Source: Actinomycetota bacterium (GTDB taxonomy: Bacteria; Actinomycetota; Actinomycetes; S36-B12; CAIYMF01). Taken from it: a DNA stretch of 64,000 bases. The notes beneath the pieces were generated by a model. The model had not been told where the DNA came from. It did not search any database and was given only the letters and a program-made list of their open reading frames with translations. Positions 40,917 through 49,733 of the stretch are shown here, in pieces. Both the position numbers and the translations under genes were made by a program. The DNA lies in assembly GCA_026393115.1 (NCBI GenBank), contig JAPLAU010000030.1, forward strand, positions 62,001 through 126,000. Reading direction: 5' to 3'. Numbering within the stretch: position 1 is the first letter of the stretch; every line of letters starts with the position of its first letter.

Positions 40917-41627
40917 CTACAACCACGCTGGCAGTGCGGGCGCTGGGTTGCCGGCGGCGTCAACGAGACCGTCGTACTCGCGCGCGACGAGGTAGGCGGC
41001 AATAGTTCCGAGACTTCCAGAGAAGACAGTGGGTTCGCCGCTGCCGGTAAGGGACCACTCGCGGTCGCCGTGGCGCAGCACCACGGCCGGAACGTCGGCG
41101 GCGAGCGAACGCTGGGCGGCCGTTTCGTCGACCAGCGCGGTGAGGAATGGAGTCGGCAGGGCGTCAAAGGAGATGCCGGCGTTGAGGTCGACCGTGTGAA
41201 TCATTACTTCGCGGGCTCGCATCCACGGAATCGCGCGGGCCTTGACCTCGGTGCCTTGCCGCGTGCGCACGGGAGCTTCCCACTGTTCATCGGAGAGATC
41301 CTCAAGGTCGGCGATGATCGCGTCGGATGCCATGGCCACCCAGGTGCGCAAGTCGTGAGCGGATAACTTGGCCCCCGCCTTGATATCGGCGTCGCGGGCT
41401 TCGGTCGAGACGTACATGGGGCGCTCTTCGCCGGTGCGGGCCCAGTGCACAAGGTTGCGCAGTCCATCGGCGTTGGCAGCCGTATGCGCGGCTACGTGCC
41501 GTCGCGACCAACCTTCGAGTACCGACGGTGCCTTGAGTTGGTCGTTGGTGAACGACTCAAGCGCAGTGAGGAACAGGGTGCTGCCTTCGCGGGCCCACAC
41601 CATGGATTCAGTGATCGGGGGAGTCAT
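40917..41627 (-). CDS. Mycothiol-dependent maleylpyruvate-isomerase-family protein
   Basis: A 236-residue protein of the MDMPI/DinB-like metalloenzyme family. The N-terminal domain carries the metal-site pattern: a His in the RRHVAAHTAANADGL helix, and Glu/His in the RAREVMIHTVDLNAG helix. The C-terminal MDMPI domain ends with AAYLVAREYDGLV. Members use mycothiol, the actinobacterial thiol, for isomerisation or conjugation; only a few have known substrates. CAAGAT lies six bases upstream of the ATG at 41627 with no Shine-Dalgarno. The longer start at 41645 is therefore rejected. Confidence 0.85.
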   Translation of the reverse strand: MTPPITESMVWAREGSTLFLTALESFTNDQLKAPSVLEGWSRRHVAAHTAANADGLRNLVHWARTGEERPMYVSTEARDADIKAGAKLSAHDLRTWVAMASDAIIADLEDLSDEQWEAPVRTRQGTEVKARAIPWMRAREVMIHTVDLNAGISFDALPTPFLTALVDETAAQRSLAADVPAVVLRHGDREWSLTGSGEPTVFSGSLGTIAAYLVAREYDGLVDAAGNPAPALPAWL

Positions 41628-41657
41628 GCGTCTATCTTGGCCCAAATGGGTTGTGCG

Positions 41658-42776
41658 CTACACGGAATGGGGCCATACGTTGAGCAACCAGGCACCGTAG
41701 AAGGCGCTGAGCCCGGCCGCGACCGCGATGACGACGACCCGCATCCACATCGGACAGCGCATCAGTCCGCGCGCGAGGGGAAGTAGCAGTGGGAACACCA
41801 CGACGAGGAAGCGCTGGCGTGAGTTGAGGTAGTTGGCCTGTCCGACGATGAGCAGCAGGCAGACGACGGAATATACGAGCACGGGTGCCGGGGGGCGCAG
41901 TGCGAACAGGAGCACCAGCAGCACGAGCGAGGCGATGATCGTCAGGCTCACGATGGTGTCGGGCAACAGCAGATCGCTAGTGACGTGCGTGACGACGGTT
42001 CGCGCGAGTGAGATGCCGAAGTCGAACCCGGAGTTCCACTGTTTCTGCACCACGAGGTAGCCGTCGATGCTGCCCACACGCACGGTGACCCAGGCGAGGT
42101 AGGCGATGAGGCCGAGCGGTGCGATGACGATCGCGACGATGGCGCGCCCACGTTGCGCGCGATCGCGCAGTAGCGGAATGGCCACCCACAGCACTGCGAC
42201 CACCAGTGCGAGGGCGGTCGATCGACTCAGCCCCGCGACCGCGGTGAGCGCAGCGGCTGCCAGCAGATTGCCGCGCAGGAGATGCACGAGCGTCCACACG
42301 GCGAGTGCCGTGAAGAGTGCTTCCGAGAGCACCATCGACAGCACGACCGAGCCGGGCAAGACTCCCCACAAGATCGCCAACAGAATTCCGACCTGAGGAG
42401 TGGCGACGCGCTCGCCGAAACGGACGAGTCCCCAAGCCGCGATGAGTGAGGCGACCGAGGTGATCATGAGGCCGGCGACCGTCGGTGAGTAGCCGACGGA
42501 AGTCAGCGCGCGAATGAGCGCGGGAAGAAGTGGGAAGAACGCGAGGTTGCTGCCCTGTTGCAGTCCGTTGACGACCGGTCGGCCCGCAGGCCATGAGTCG
42601 TAGCCGGAATCAGCGATCTCGAGGTACCAGCCGCCATCGCCTTTGGCGAGGTGTTCTAGCAGTCCGGCCGCAGATCCCGCGTTCCACAGGCCCGCGAGCA
42701 CAAGCGTGAGGATGCGAGTGAGGGCGAAACCCAGAAGTCCTGCTGCGACGGGGGGGATGCGGCCCAAGCTCGGCAC
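41658..42776 (-). CDS. PIG-V-like mannosyltransferase family membrane protein
   Basis: A 372-residue polytopic membrane protein with ten or so helices. The first external loop carries AKGDGGWYLEIADSGYDSW, the D-x-x-W/Y-x-x-IA pattern of GT-C mannosyltransferases related to eukaryotic PIG-V. The later NLAFFPLLPALIRAL helix and LVLLVLLFALRPPAPVLVY also fit. It would transfer a mannose from a polyprenyl donor outside the membrane. TAGCGT lies six bases before the GTG at 42776. It runs in the same direction as the MDMPI gene 31 bases downstream. Confidence 0.78.
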   Translation of the reverse strand: MPSLGRIPPVAAGLLGFALTRILTLVLAGLWNAGSAAGLLEHLAKGDGGWYLEIADSGYDSWPAGRPVVNGLQQGSNLAFFPLLPALIRALTSVGYSPTVAGLMITSVASLIAAWGLVRFGERVATPQVGILLAILWGVLPGSVVLSMVLSEALFTALAVWTLVHLLRGNLLAAAALTAVAGLSRSTALALVVAVLWVAIPLLRDRAQRGRAIVAIVIAPLGLIAYLAWVTVRVGSIDGYLVVQKQWNSGFDFGISLARTVVTHVTSDLLLPDTIVSLTIIASLVLLVLLFALRPPAPVLVYSVVCLLLIVGQANYLNSRQRFLVVVFPLLLPLARGLMRCPMWMRVVVIAVAAGLSAFYGAWLLNVWPHSV

Positions 42777-42803
42777 GTTCGCACGCTAGCACGCGCGAGG
42801 GGG

Positions 42804-43559
42804 TCAGGCGCTTGCTAGCACCTCGTCGATCGTGCGCACGTCGACAGCGAGAGTGTCGCGCTGCACCGTGAGTAGCGCGACATTGGGCATGGTGGTCCAG
42901 CCGGTGCCCCAGCCCGTTGACGCCACGGTCACCGAGTGGTCGTCGCCGCGGTACACGAGGTCGAAGTACTGCCTCGACGGGCGATTGGCTAGTTCTGGCG
43001 GATAGAAGTAGCACAGCGAGTAGAGAGTGTCGGGAGTTGCGAGCATTGCGTTGAGGCTGGTGAATTCGTGCTGTTCGGCAATGTGTGCGGCCGCGCGCGC
43101 GAGCGCCACGTCAAGAGGTGCCTCGGTGGCGTAGCCGAGTACCAGCAGGTAGAAGAGTTCGCTGTCGGTGGTACCGGTGCGCAGGGCGTGCAGGTCACCG
43201 GGAACGTGATCGAGCAGGTCGTTGTGCGCTTCGAATGCACCGTTGTGTGCGAAGGCGGTGGGTCCGATGCTGAACGGATGATTGTTGTCGGCCTGCACGG
43301 CCAAACCCGAGGTGGCCCAGCGCAAATGCGCGATGCCGATGTCGGTGGATATCGAGTGCATCGTGTCGCTGAACGTAGCGCTGCCGAGGGCGCGCTCTGG
43401 TGACTTGCGTACGCCGAATTCCTCGCCGCCGGGCCAGGCCAGGCCCCAGCCGTGTTTGTGATCGCTGGAAAGGGCGGCGAAAGCCTGCAGGTCGGAGTCA
43501 CCGATAAGACCGGCGAGTGTGGTGGGTTCCTCGCTTACCCAGCCGAGTAGACGACACAT
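42804..43559 (-). CDS. Class II glutamine amidotransferase, EgtC-like
   Basis: A 251-residue Ntn-type amidotransferase. The nucleophile is Cys2 (MCRLLGWV), exposed after Met removal. Other signatures are IAHLRWATSG near residue 75, NNHPFSIGPTAFAHNGAFE near 92, and GTTDSELFYLLVL near 130. The family includes EgtC, which removes gamma-glutamate in ergothioneine synthesis, but no egtA, B, D or E is present here. The adjacent glutamine-synthetase-like gene, 48 bases upstream on the same strand, suggests a gamma-glutamyl ligation and hydrolysis cycle on some amine. GGGAG precedes the ATG at 43559. Confidence 0.85.
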   Translation of the reverse strand: MCRLLGWVSEEPTTLAGLIGDSDLQAFAALSSDHKHGWGLAWPGGEEFGVRKSPERALGSATFSDTMHSISTDIGIAHLRWATSGLAVQADNNHPFSIGPTAFAHNGAFEAHNDLLDHVPGDLHALRTGTTDSELFYLLVLGYATEAPLDVALARAAAHIAEQHEFTSLNAMLATPDTLYSLCYFYPPELANRPSRQYFDLVYRGDDHSVTVASTGWGTGWTTMPNVALLTVQRDTLAVDVRTIDEVLASA

Positions 43560-43607
43560 CACAGGCTCCCTGAGTTGAAGTGGCGCACGGAGGTGCGGCA
43601 CTCCACC

Positions 43608-44966
43608 TTAGAACCGATGGAAATGATGACGAATCTCGAATGCCACGTCGTGCGCGGCAAAGGTGGCAGATTCCGAATGTCGCACCGCGAGGTAGAAGCG
43701 ATTGAGCGGATCGCCGAGTGCCTGCATGAGCAGGTCGTCGGCTTCGAGTGCATCAAGTGCCTCGCCCATGGTGGTGGGCAGCGGGCGCACCTTGCCGCGT
43801 GCAAGGGCGTCGGGGTCGAGGGTGGCCGGATCGTGCTGGGTGGGCTCACCGGGGTCGAGTTCGCGGACGATGCCGTCGAGCCCGCAGGCGATGAAGGCGC
43901 CGAGGGCGAGGTAGGGGTTGGCGCTGGCGTCACTCGGCTTGAACTCGATGTTCATGCTCTGCTCTTCGCGGCCGTGGAACGGAGCGACCACTCGCAATGC
44001 GGCTTCCTTGTTTTCAAATCCCCATGCGGTGGTGGCCGAGGTCCAGGCCTGGGGAGCGAGTCGGCGGTGAGAGTTGGCGCTGGGCGCGGTGAGTGCGAGC
44101 AGTGCAGGGAGGTGCTCGGCAACTCCGGCGATGAAGTGACGCCCGAGTGTTGACAGGCTTCCATTGGCGTTGGCGTCAAAGAGGAGGTTGCGCGTGTGGT
44201 CGGTGTTCCACACGCTGGTGTGAAGGTGAGCGCCGCTTCCGACTTGATCGACGAAGGGCTTGGGAGCGAACGACGCGAGTAAGTCGTGCTGAAGCGCGAC
44301 GCCGCGCACAGTGTCGCGAAATTGCATTTGCTGGTCTGCCGCGCGCAGTGCGTCGGCGTAGCGAACGACGACTTCGAATTGTCCAGAGCCAAATTCATTC
44401 ATCGCCGTCTCGACGGTCATGCCTTGAGCCTCGAGTGCGTCGCAGATGTCAATGAGCGCAGGCGTTGCGTGGTCGATTCCGATCGGGCTGTAGACAGGCG
44501 AGTGGATGGCCGCGGCGAACGGCACATAGTGCCCGTCGACATCGCGAGCGAGATAGAACTCGTTCTCGAATGCCGCATCGATGATGAATCCCATGCCGCG
44601 GGCGCGTTCGATCATCCGCTTAAGGAATAGGCGCGGGCACGCGCCCCAGTCGTTGAGCTCGCCATCGAGTTGGTCGCCCATCATGCTGGCGCTGCCCGGC
44701 ACCCACGGAAGCACGGTGAAGGTGTCGGGGTCAGGAACGAGGCGCACGGCACCCACGGTTTCCAGGCCCTCGATCGGCTGCAATTCTTCGAGCAGGTTGA
44801 TGGCGTTCTGTGCGCGAGTGAAGTTGATTCCCTCCGTCATCGCGCTGGCCAGCTGTGAAATGTGCACGGCCTTGGTGCGGGCGACTCCGCTGTAGTCGCA
44901 GTATTCGAAGCGGATGAGCGTGACACGTGACTTCTCTGCAGCGGCCACAACCTCGCTGATGTCCAT
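43608..44966 (-). CDS. Glutamine synthetase family protein
   Basis: A 452-residue GS-fold enzyme, closer to the GlnA3/gamma-glutamylpolyamine synthetase group than to GlnA1. The beta-grasp N-domain includes LIRFEYCDYSGVARTKAV. Catalytic motifs are NEFGSGQFEV near residue 210, SGAHLHTSVW near 265, SANSHRRLAPQAWTSATTAW near 325, and the ammonium/metal site NIEFKPSDASANPYLALGAF near 370. The adenylylation-site motif of GlnA1 is not evident. CACAAT lies seven bases before the ATG at 44966. It is followed by the EgtC-like amidotransferase, and divergent from an enoyl-CoA-hydratase-like gene. Confidence 0.88.
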   Translation of the reverse strand: MDISEVVAAAEKSRVTLIRFEYCDYSGVARTKAVHISQLASAMTEGINFTRAQNAINLLEELQPIEGLETVGAVRLVPDPDTFTVLPWVPGSASMMGDQLDGELNDWGACPRLFLKRMIERARGMGFIIDAAFENEFYLARDVDGHYVPFAAAIHSPVYSPIGIDHATPALIDICDALEAQGMTVETAMNEFGSGQFEVVVRYADALRAADQQMQFRDTVRGVALQHDLLASFAPKPFVDQVGSGAHLHTSVWNTDHTRNLLFDANANGSLSTLGRHFIAGVAEHLPALLALTAPSANSHRRLAPQAWTSATTAWGFENKEAALRVVAPFHGREEQSMNIEFKPSDASANPYLALGAFIACGLDGIVRELDPGEPTQHDPATLDPDALARGKVRPLPTTMGEALDALEADDLLMQALGDPLNRFYLAVRHSESATFAAHDVAFEIRHHFHRF

Positions 44967-45038
44967 GGTCTCTATTGTGCCCACATGCGAGAGGTTCGCG
45001 CTGCGGGTCACCCCCATGCGTTCTGGCAGACTGACACA

Positions 45039-45881
45039 GTGCCTGACGCCCTGACTGCCGCCGTGACCGACGCACTCGGTGATGCCGCCGACCAGTTGGG
45101 CGTGCTGATCGACGAGGGCATCGCCACGGTCGAGTTCCGACGCCCCGATAAGCACAACGCCATTTCCTTCGCGATGTGGCAGGCATTCGCCCGTTTGATG
45201 CCGCTGCTCGGCGAGGCCGATGAGGTTGATGTGGTCGTGGTGAGAGGCAGCAGGGGTGGGCCCTTCAGTGCCGGCGCCGACATTGCCGAGTTCCGAACAT
45301 TGCGCTCCGAGCCCGAGGGCGCCCTGCGCCACGGCACAGTGTTGGAAGCCGGTGAGCAGGCGATTATCACCTGCCCCAAGCCGACGATCGCTGCGATCGA
45401 AGGGTTCGCCATCGGTGGCGGAACGCAAGTGGCGGCGGCGTGCGATCTGCGCATCTGTGGTGAATCGTCGCGCTTCGGCGTGACGCCCGCGAAGTTGGGC
45501 ATCGTGTACGCGCTGGCCTCAACCGCGCGATTGGTGGAGGTGGTCGGACCGGCCTGGGCACGCTGGATCCTGCTGACCGGCGAGTTGCTCGACGCTCAGA
45601 CCGCGCTGCGCATTGGATTGGTACATGAAACGGTTTCCGATGATGCGGTGCTTGACCGCGCGTACGCAGTTGCGGCGTTGATTGCGTCGCGTGCGCAGGT
45701 GTCGTTGCGCGGCGGCAAAGCGATGATCGACCGCGTAGTGGCAGGGCAGCACGACGTCGATGATGAGGTGCGTGCGATCTACATGCAGTCACTCACCAGC
45801 GCCGAGTATCACGAGGGAGTTACTGCATTCCTTGAGAAGCGCCCGCCCGATTTCCACGCCGCTCGTCGAAGCGGTCAGTAG
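45039..45881 (+). CDS. Enoyl-CoA hydratase/isomerase family protein
   Basis: A 280-residue crotonase-fold protein. The oxyanion-hole segments are SAGADIAEFRTL near residue 80 and GFAIGGGTQVAAACDLRI near 125, followed by FGVTPAKLGIVYALAST. Both glutamates that act in canonical enoyl-CoA hydratase are missing: GGGCE reads GGGTQ and PE reads PA. The enzyme may therefore catalyse another crotonase-superfamily reaction. CAGACT six bases upstream of the GTG at 45039 supports that start. It overlaps the convergent peptidase gene by seven bases. Confidence 0.85.
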   Translation: MPDALTAAVTDALGDAADQLGVLIDEGIATVEFRRPDKHNAISFAMWQAFARLMPLLGEADEVDVVVVRGSRGGPFSAGADIAEFRTLRSEPEGALRHGTVLEAGEQAIITCPKPTIAAIEGFAIGGGTQVAAACDLRICGESSRFGVTPAKLGIVYALASTARLVEVVGPAWARWILLTGELLDAQTALRIGLVHETVSDDAVLDRAYAVAALIASRAQVSLRGGKAMIDRVVAGQHDVDDEVRAIYMQSLTSAEYHEGVTAFLEKRPPDFHAARRSGQ

Positions 45882-46882
45882 TTAAAGCCCACGTGGATGT
45901 GGTCTTGGTGGGTGTTGTCGCTGAAGAATCCCGAACCATCGAGCAGGACCGGCCCGCCCACTTGGTAGGCGCCGAGTTGTGACGCGTTGCGCATCACACT
46001 GGCCGTGAGGTCGTAGTTCGCAGGATCAACGATGTCGTGATGGTCGATGGCCCACAGATCGGCGGCCCTTCCGAGTGGGTGGTCGCTCATGCGGTCGGTT
46101 CCGAATACGTGCAGTGGATGGCCCGAGCGCAGTACGGCGACATCGATCACGTGGGAGGTCGCAAGTTCGCCCAGCATGATGAGTACCGAGTCGCGGACCT
46201 TCCCCGCATTCACATCGGCGTGGGCGGCGTACGGAAGACGAATGCGAGTGTTGGCGAGCACATGCTGCGCCGTGCTGCTGAGTGTGGTGTCGGGTCGTTC
46301 GATCTCGGCGGGAAATGCATCGACGACTCGCCAGTGTGGGCTGGCTTGCTCGAGTCGCACGTCGACGGTTGAGCCGCCGACATGCACGGTTTCGTCGGGC
46401 ATGGCGCGCCACTGGTCGACGACGACGAGTACGGATGCGGTGGTGTCGAGGATGCCGCCGTAGTGCGCGTGCCGAACGTTGGCGACGGCGGAAGTTCCCA
46501 CTCCGAGAAGGGGTGCGAGTGCGTCGGCGAGTTGTGGGGTGAATCCTGCGGCTTTGGCGCGTGCCCGCGCGTCGGCGATGTCGCCTGTCGAGTTGGTCCA
46601 CGTGCAGATGGCTTCGATGAATTGGCAGGCGCGGGTCTTCACGGCGGGCTGCACCTCCCCGGCGCCGGCTTTCCAGGTGGTCGCGCGGGGGAGCGAGGGC
46701 TTGGTGGGTGTGGGTGTCGGGGTCGGACTGGTGGTCGGCGTGCGAGTGGGCGTCGGTCTGGGGGCGGTGGGTATGGGCGTCGGTCCGGGGGCGGTGGGAG
46801 TGGGCGTCGGTGCCGCTGAGCATGCCGCAGCAGCGGCGGCAGCGACAGCAGCCGCCAGCACCGAGCGGCGAGTAAGGGACAT
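45875..46882 (-). CDS. Exported Pro/Thr-rich protein with M15 peptidase-like domain
   Basis: A 335-residue exported protein. The N-terminus (MSLTRRSVLAAAVAAAAAAACSA) is a Tat-like (RRS) or lipoprotein signal with Cys at 23. A low-complexity Pro-Thr repeat of about 45 residues follows. The C-terminal part carries SDHPLGRAADLW (the SxHxxGxAxD zinc motif of M15 D,D-carboxypeptidases) and DHIHVGF (the HxH end motif). It is probably a wall or spore peptidase, or a related metal-binding fold. TACCGT lies six bases upstream of the ATG at 46882. Confidence 0.78.
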   Translation of the reverse strand: MSLTRRSVLAAAVAAAAAAACSAAPTPTPTAPGPTPIPTAPRPTPTRTPTTSPTPTPTPTKPSLPRATTWKAGAGEVQPAVKTRACQFIEAICTWTNSTGDIADARARAKAAGFTPQLADALAPLLGVGTSAVANVRHAHYGGILDTTASVLVVVDQWRAMPDETVHVGGSTVDVRLEQASPHWRVVDAFPAEIERPDTTLSSTAQHVLANTRIRLPYAAHADVNAGKVRDSVLIMLGELATSHVIDVAVLRSGHPLHVFGTDRMSDHPLGRAADLWAIDHHDIVDPANYDLTASVMRNASQLGAYQVGGPVLLDGSGFFSDNTHQDHIHVGFNY

Positions 46883-47026
46883 ACGTCGACGGTAACCCCG
46901 CTGACTCTCGATCGCGTGAGCCGTCACCTGCCTGAAACATCAGGAACATGTTCGGGAAACGCCGACAGCCTCGCGTCGTCGATGACGACGCCTCCCCACG
47001 CGCCCGAACACAGCACCGCGTAAAAC

Positions 47027-47088
47027 GCGATTTCGCTATTCTCTGGGCAAATCGCTTCACAAAGCGCACCGTTTTGCCCAGAGAACGC
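47027..47088 (-). repeat. Dispersed repeat family A, copy 2
   Basis: Inverted relative to copy 1 at 40585-40646, with 59 of 62 positions identical. It contains the 12-bp perfect stem (47040-47051 with 47073-47084), and inside the loop a second stem CGCTT-CACA-AAGCG that is intact here. It lies in the 284-base gap between the divergent M15-type and M20 genes; nothing else is recognised in that gap. Confidence 0.9.
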
Positions 47089-47166
47089 CCGGAACCAGCG
47101 CCCCACGAAGCCGTGAGCCACGCGTGGAAGGATGGAGCCATCCACACCCGCGCTGGAAGGGCACCC

Positions 47167-48396
47167 ATGACCGCGTCGTTCGACCGTCTATGGAATGAAC
47201 TCGAGCCGCTCGGACGTGAGGCATCGACGGGTGGCTACCGCCGGTACGCGTTCAACGCCGCGGAGTTGGAGTGCCGCGAGTGGTTCACTTCCACGGCACA
47301 GGCGCGCGGCCTCGAGGTCGAAACCGATCGCAACGGCAACCTCTGGGCCTGGTGGATTCCGGCTGGAGTCTCACCTGAGCTCCCGGCCTTGGTGGTCGGC
47401 TCGCACCTCGACTCTGTTCCTGACGGTGGCGCATTCGACGGACCGCTGGGAGTGGTGTCGTCGTTCGCGGCGATTGATGCGCTGCGCGAAACGGGTGCAG
47501 TGCCCACGCGGCCGGTTGTGCTGGCGGCCTTTGCTGATGAGGAAGGCGCACGTTTTGGCGTCGCATGCGCGGGCTCGCGACTCATGACCGGGCAGCTCGA
47601 TCCTGATAAAGCGCGCGCGTTGGTCGGACGCGACGGCCCAACGATGGCGGAGGCGATGTCAGCGGCCGGGCACGATCCGCGAGGACTCGGTGCCGACCCC
47701 GAGCGCGTCGCACGCATCGGCGAGTTCATCGAATTGCACATTGAGCAAGGTCGGGGCCTGGTCGAGGGTGAGGCGGCAGTGGGGGTAGCCGAGTCGATCT
47801 GGCCGCACGGTCGTTACCGCTTCACATTCCGCGGAGTCGCCGATCACGCGGGCAGCACGCGGATGTCTGATCGACACGATCCGATGCTCGCGTACGCGCG
47901 CACGGCACTGATCGCTGCCGAGTCGGCGCGATCGTCGGGAAGTCGCGCCACTTTCGGACGGCTCGAAGTCGAACCCAACGGCACCAACGCCATTCCGTCG
48001 GAAGTGCGCGCGTGGCTCGACGCGCGTGCGTGCGATGAAACCACGTTGGATGCGCTGGTGGAGGCCGTACATGCGGGTGCGTTGGAAGGGTCGCGTGAAA
48101 ACGGTACCGATGTTGACGTCACCACCGAGTCGGTCACGGCGATTCTGACCTTCGATGCCAGTCTGCGCGATCGCGTGCGGGCGGCGGTTGATGCCGACCA
48201 ACGAGTGGAGACCCCGGTGTTGCCCACCGCTGCCGGTCATGACGCCGGAATCCTTGCTGGGGCAGGGGTTCCGACCGCGATGCTCTTCGTGCGTAACCCC
48301 ACCGGAATCTCACACTCGCCGAATGAAACGGCCGAGGCCGACGATTGTCATGCGGGAGTGAGTGCCCTCACCGCGGTGATGCGAGCGATGCTGTGA
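47167..48396 (+). CDS. M20 family amidohydrolase (allantoate/carbamoyl-amino-acid hydrolase type)
   Basis: A 409-residue binuclear zinc hydrolase. Metal ligands are seen in GSHLDSVPDGGAFDGPLGV near residue 80 (His, Asp), AFADEEGARFG near 120 (Glu-Glu), FIELHIEQG near 190 (His), and a C-terminal HSPNE near 385. This is the allantoate amidohydrolase / N-carbamoyl-L-amino-acid hydrolase subfamily. It overlaps hutF by four bases, so its role is probably in histidine degradation. Since HutF yields N-formylglutamate, this enzyme could replace HutG and release formate plus glutamate; that is inference. GGAAGG precedes the ATG at 47167. Confidence 0.85.
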   Translation: MTASFDRLWNELEPLGREASTGGYRRYAFNAAELECREWFTSTAQARGLEVETDRNGNLWAWWIPAGVSPELPALVVGSHLDSVPDGGAFDGPLGVVSSFAAIDALRETGAVPTRPVVLAAFADEEGARFGVACAGSRLMTGQLDPDKARALVGRDGPTMAEAMSAAGHDPRGLGADPERVARIGEFIELHIEQGRGLVEGEAAVGVAESIWPHGRYRFTFRGVADHAGSTRMSDRHDPMLAYARTALIAAESARSSGSRATFGRLEVEPNGTNAIPSEVRAWLDARACDETTLDALVEAVHAGALEGSRENGTDVDVTTESVTAILTFDASLRDRVRAAVDADQRVETPVLPTAAGHDAGILAGAGVPTAMLFVRNPTGISHSPNETAEADDCHAGVSALTAVMRAML

Positions 48397-49733
48397 CAAT
48401 CTTTCGCTGCGACTACGCGTGGGTCGACGGTGAGGTGCGACCCGCGATCGACATCGCTGTGGTTGATGGTCGTATCTCGTCGGTAGGCCCGGTTGACCGC
48501 GCGGCGCGCGACGAGATCGTCGAACTTGCAGGTGTCGTTCTTCCCGGTTTCGCCAACGCGCACTCGCACGCTTTTCACCGTGCACTTCGCGGCCGAACCC
48601 ACTCCAACGGTGGCACCTTTTGGACCTGGCGCGAGCAGATGTATCGCGCAGCGGCGGTTCTGACGCCCGACTCGTACTACGCACTCGCGCGCGCTGTGTA
48701 TGGCGAGATGGTGTTGGCCGGAGTCACGTGCGTCGGTGAGTTTCATTACGTGCACCACGTGGCTGATGGCACGCCCTACTCCGATCCGAATGCGATGGGT
48801 GAGGCCTTGCGTGCGGCCGCGCGCGATGCCGGACTTCGGCTCACGCTGCTCGATACCTGTTACCTCGCGGGCGGCCTCGATGCCGGCGGTTCGCTGCCGC
48901 TGCGCGCCGACCAGCTGCGCTTCAGCGATGGTGACGCGGCCGCCTGGGCGCAGCGAGTCTCGCTGCTGAGCGATGATGCCACCACGCGCATCGGCGCTGC
49001 CGTGCACTCGGTACGCGCGGTGCCTCGCGATCAGCTCGCGATCGTGGCCCAGTGGGCGAACGGCAGGCCCTTACACGCGCACCTGTCAGAGCAGGTGGGC
49101 GAGAACGACGCGTGCGAAGCGGCCTATGGGGTCACTCCCACACAGGTGTTGGCGCAGGCCGGTGTTCTTGGTGCGAATGCCACCATGGTGCATGCTACGC
49201 ATCTGACCAGCGGTGATGTGGCGTTGATCGGTGACAGCGCAACGTTCAGTTGCTTCTGCCCCACGACCGAGCGCGATCTCGCCGATGGCATTGGGCCCGC
49301 CATGCAGTTGGCGCAGGCGGGATCGCAGCTGTGCTTGGGTTCCGATCAACACGCCGTGATCGATTTGCTTGAGGAAGCGCGGGCACTGGAAATGCATGAG
49401 CGACTCGTCCATCATGAGCGCGGTAGATTCCAACCCGATGAACTCGTCACGGCAATGGCCGCGGCGGGCCATCGATCGCTTGGCTGGAATGACGTGGGAA
49501 TGCTGGCCGTCGGTCAGCGCGCCGATCTGGTGTCGGTTCGACTCGACACCGTACGCACAGCCGGATCTGCCCCCGAGCAGGTGCTGCTGTCGGCGTTTGC
49601 CGCTGACGTCGACACCGTGGTGGTTGACGGAAATGTCGTGGTGGCTCACGGCGTTCATCGTTCGATCGATGTGGCGACGGAACTTGCCGAATCGATCGGC
49701 GGCTTGTGGCAGCAGGTTGAGGAGCAGTCGTGA
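48393..49733 (+). CDS. hutF: Formimidoylglutamate deiminase
   Basis: A 446-residue amidohydrolase-superfamily enzyme that converts N-formimino-L-glutamate to N-formyl-L-glutamate and ammonia. Metal ligands are in ANAHSHAFHRALRG near residue 55, with later histidines in LHAHLSEQ near 230 and VHATHLTSGD near 270, and an Asp in LGSDQHA near 325. The TNGGTFWTWREQMYR stretch after the first motif is characteristic of HutF. The start GTG and the stop each overlap neighbours by four bases, giving a tight M20-hutF-hutD operon. hutH, hutU and hutI are not in the window. Confidence 0.92.
   Translation: MTIFRCDYAWVDGEVRPAIDIAVVDGRISSVGPVDRAARDEIVELAGVVLPGFANAHSHAFHRALRGRTHSNGGTFWTWREQMYRAAAVLTPDSYYALARAVYGEMVLAGVTCVGEFHYVHHVADGTPYSDPNAMGEALRAAARDAGLRLTLLDTCYLAGGLDAGGSLPLRADQLRFSDGDAAAWAQRVSLLSDDATTRIGAAVHSVRAVPRDQLAIVAQWANGRPLHAHLSEQVGENDACEAAYGVTPTQVLAQAGVLGANATMVHATHLTSGDVALIGDSATFSCFCPTTERDLADGIGPAMQLAQAGSQLCLGSDQHAVIDLLEEARALEMHERLVHHERGRFQPDELVTAMAAAGHRSLGWNDVGMLAVGQRADLVSVRLDTVRTAGSAPEQVLLSAFAADVDTVVVDGNVVVAHGVHRSIDVATELAESIGGLWQQVEEQS

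Noticed and set aside
40702-40995. 97-codon plus-strand frame downstream of the large membrane protein
   Set aside because: No ribosome binding site or recognisable domain; its first part lies in an inverted repeat and its end is antisense to the MDMPI gene.
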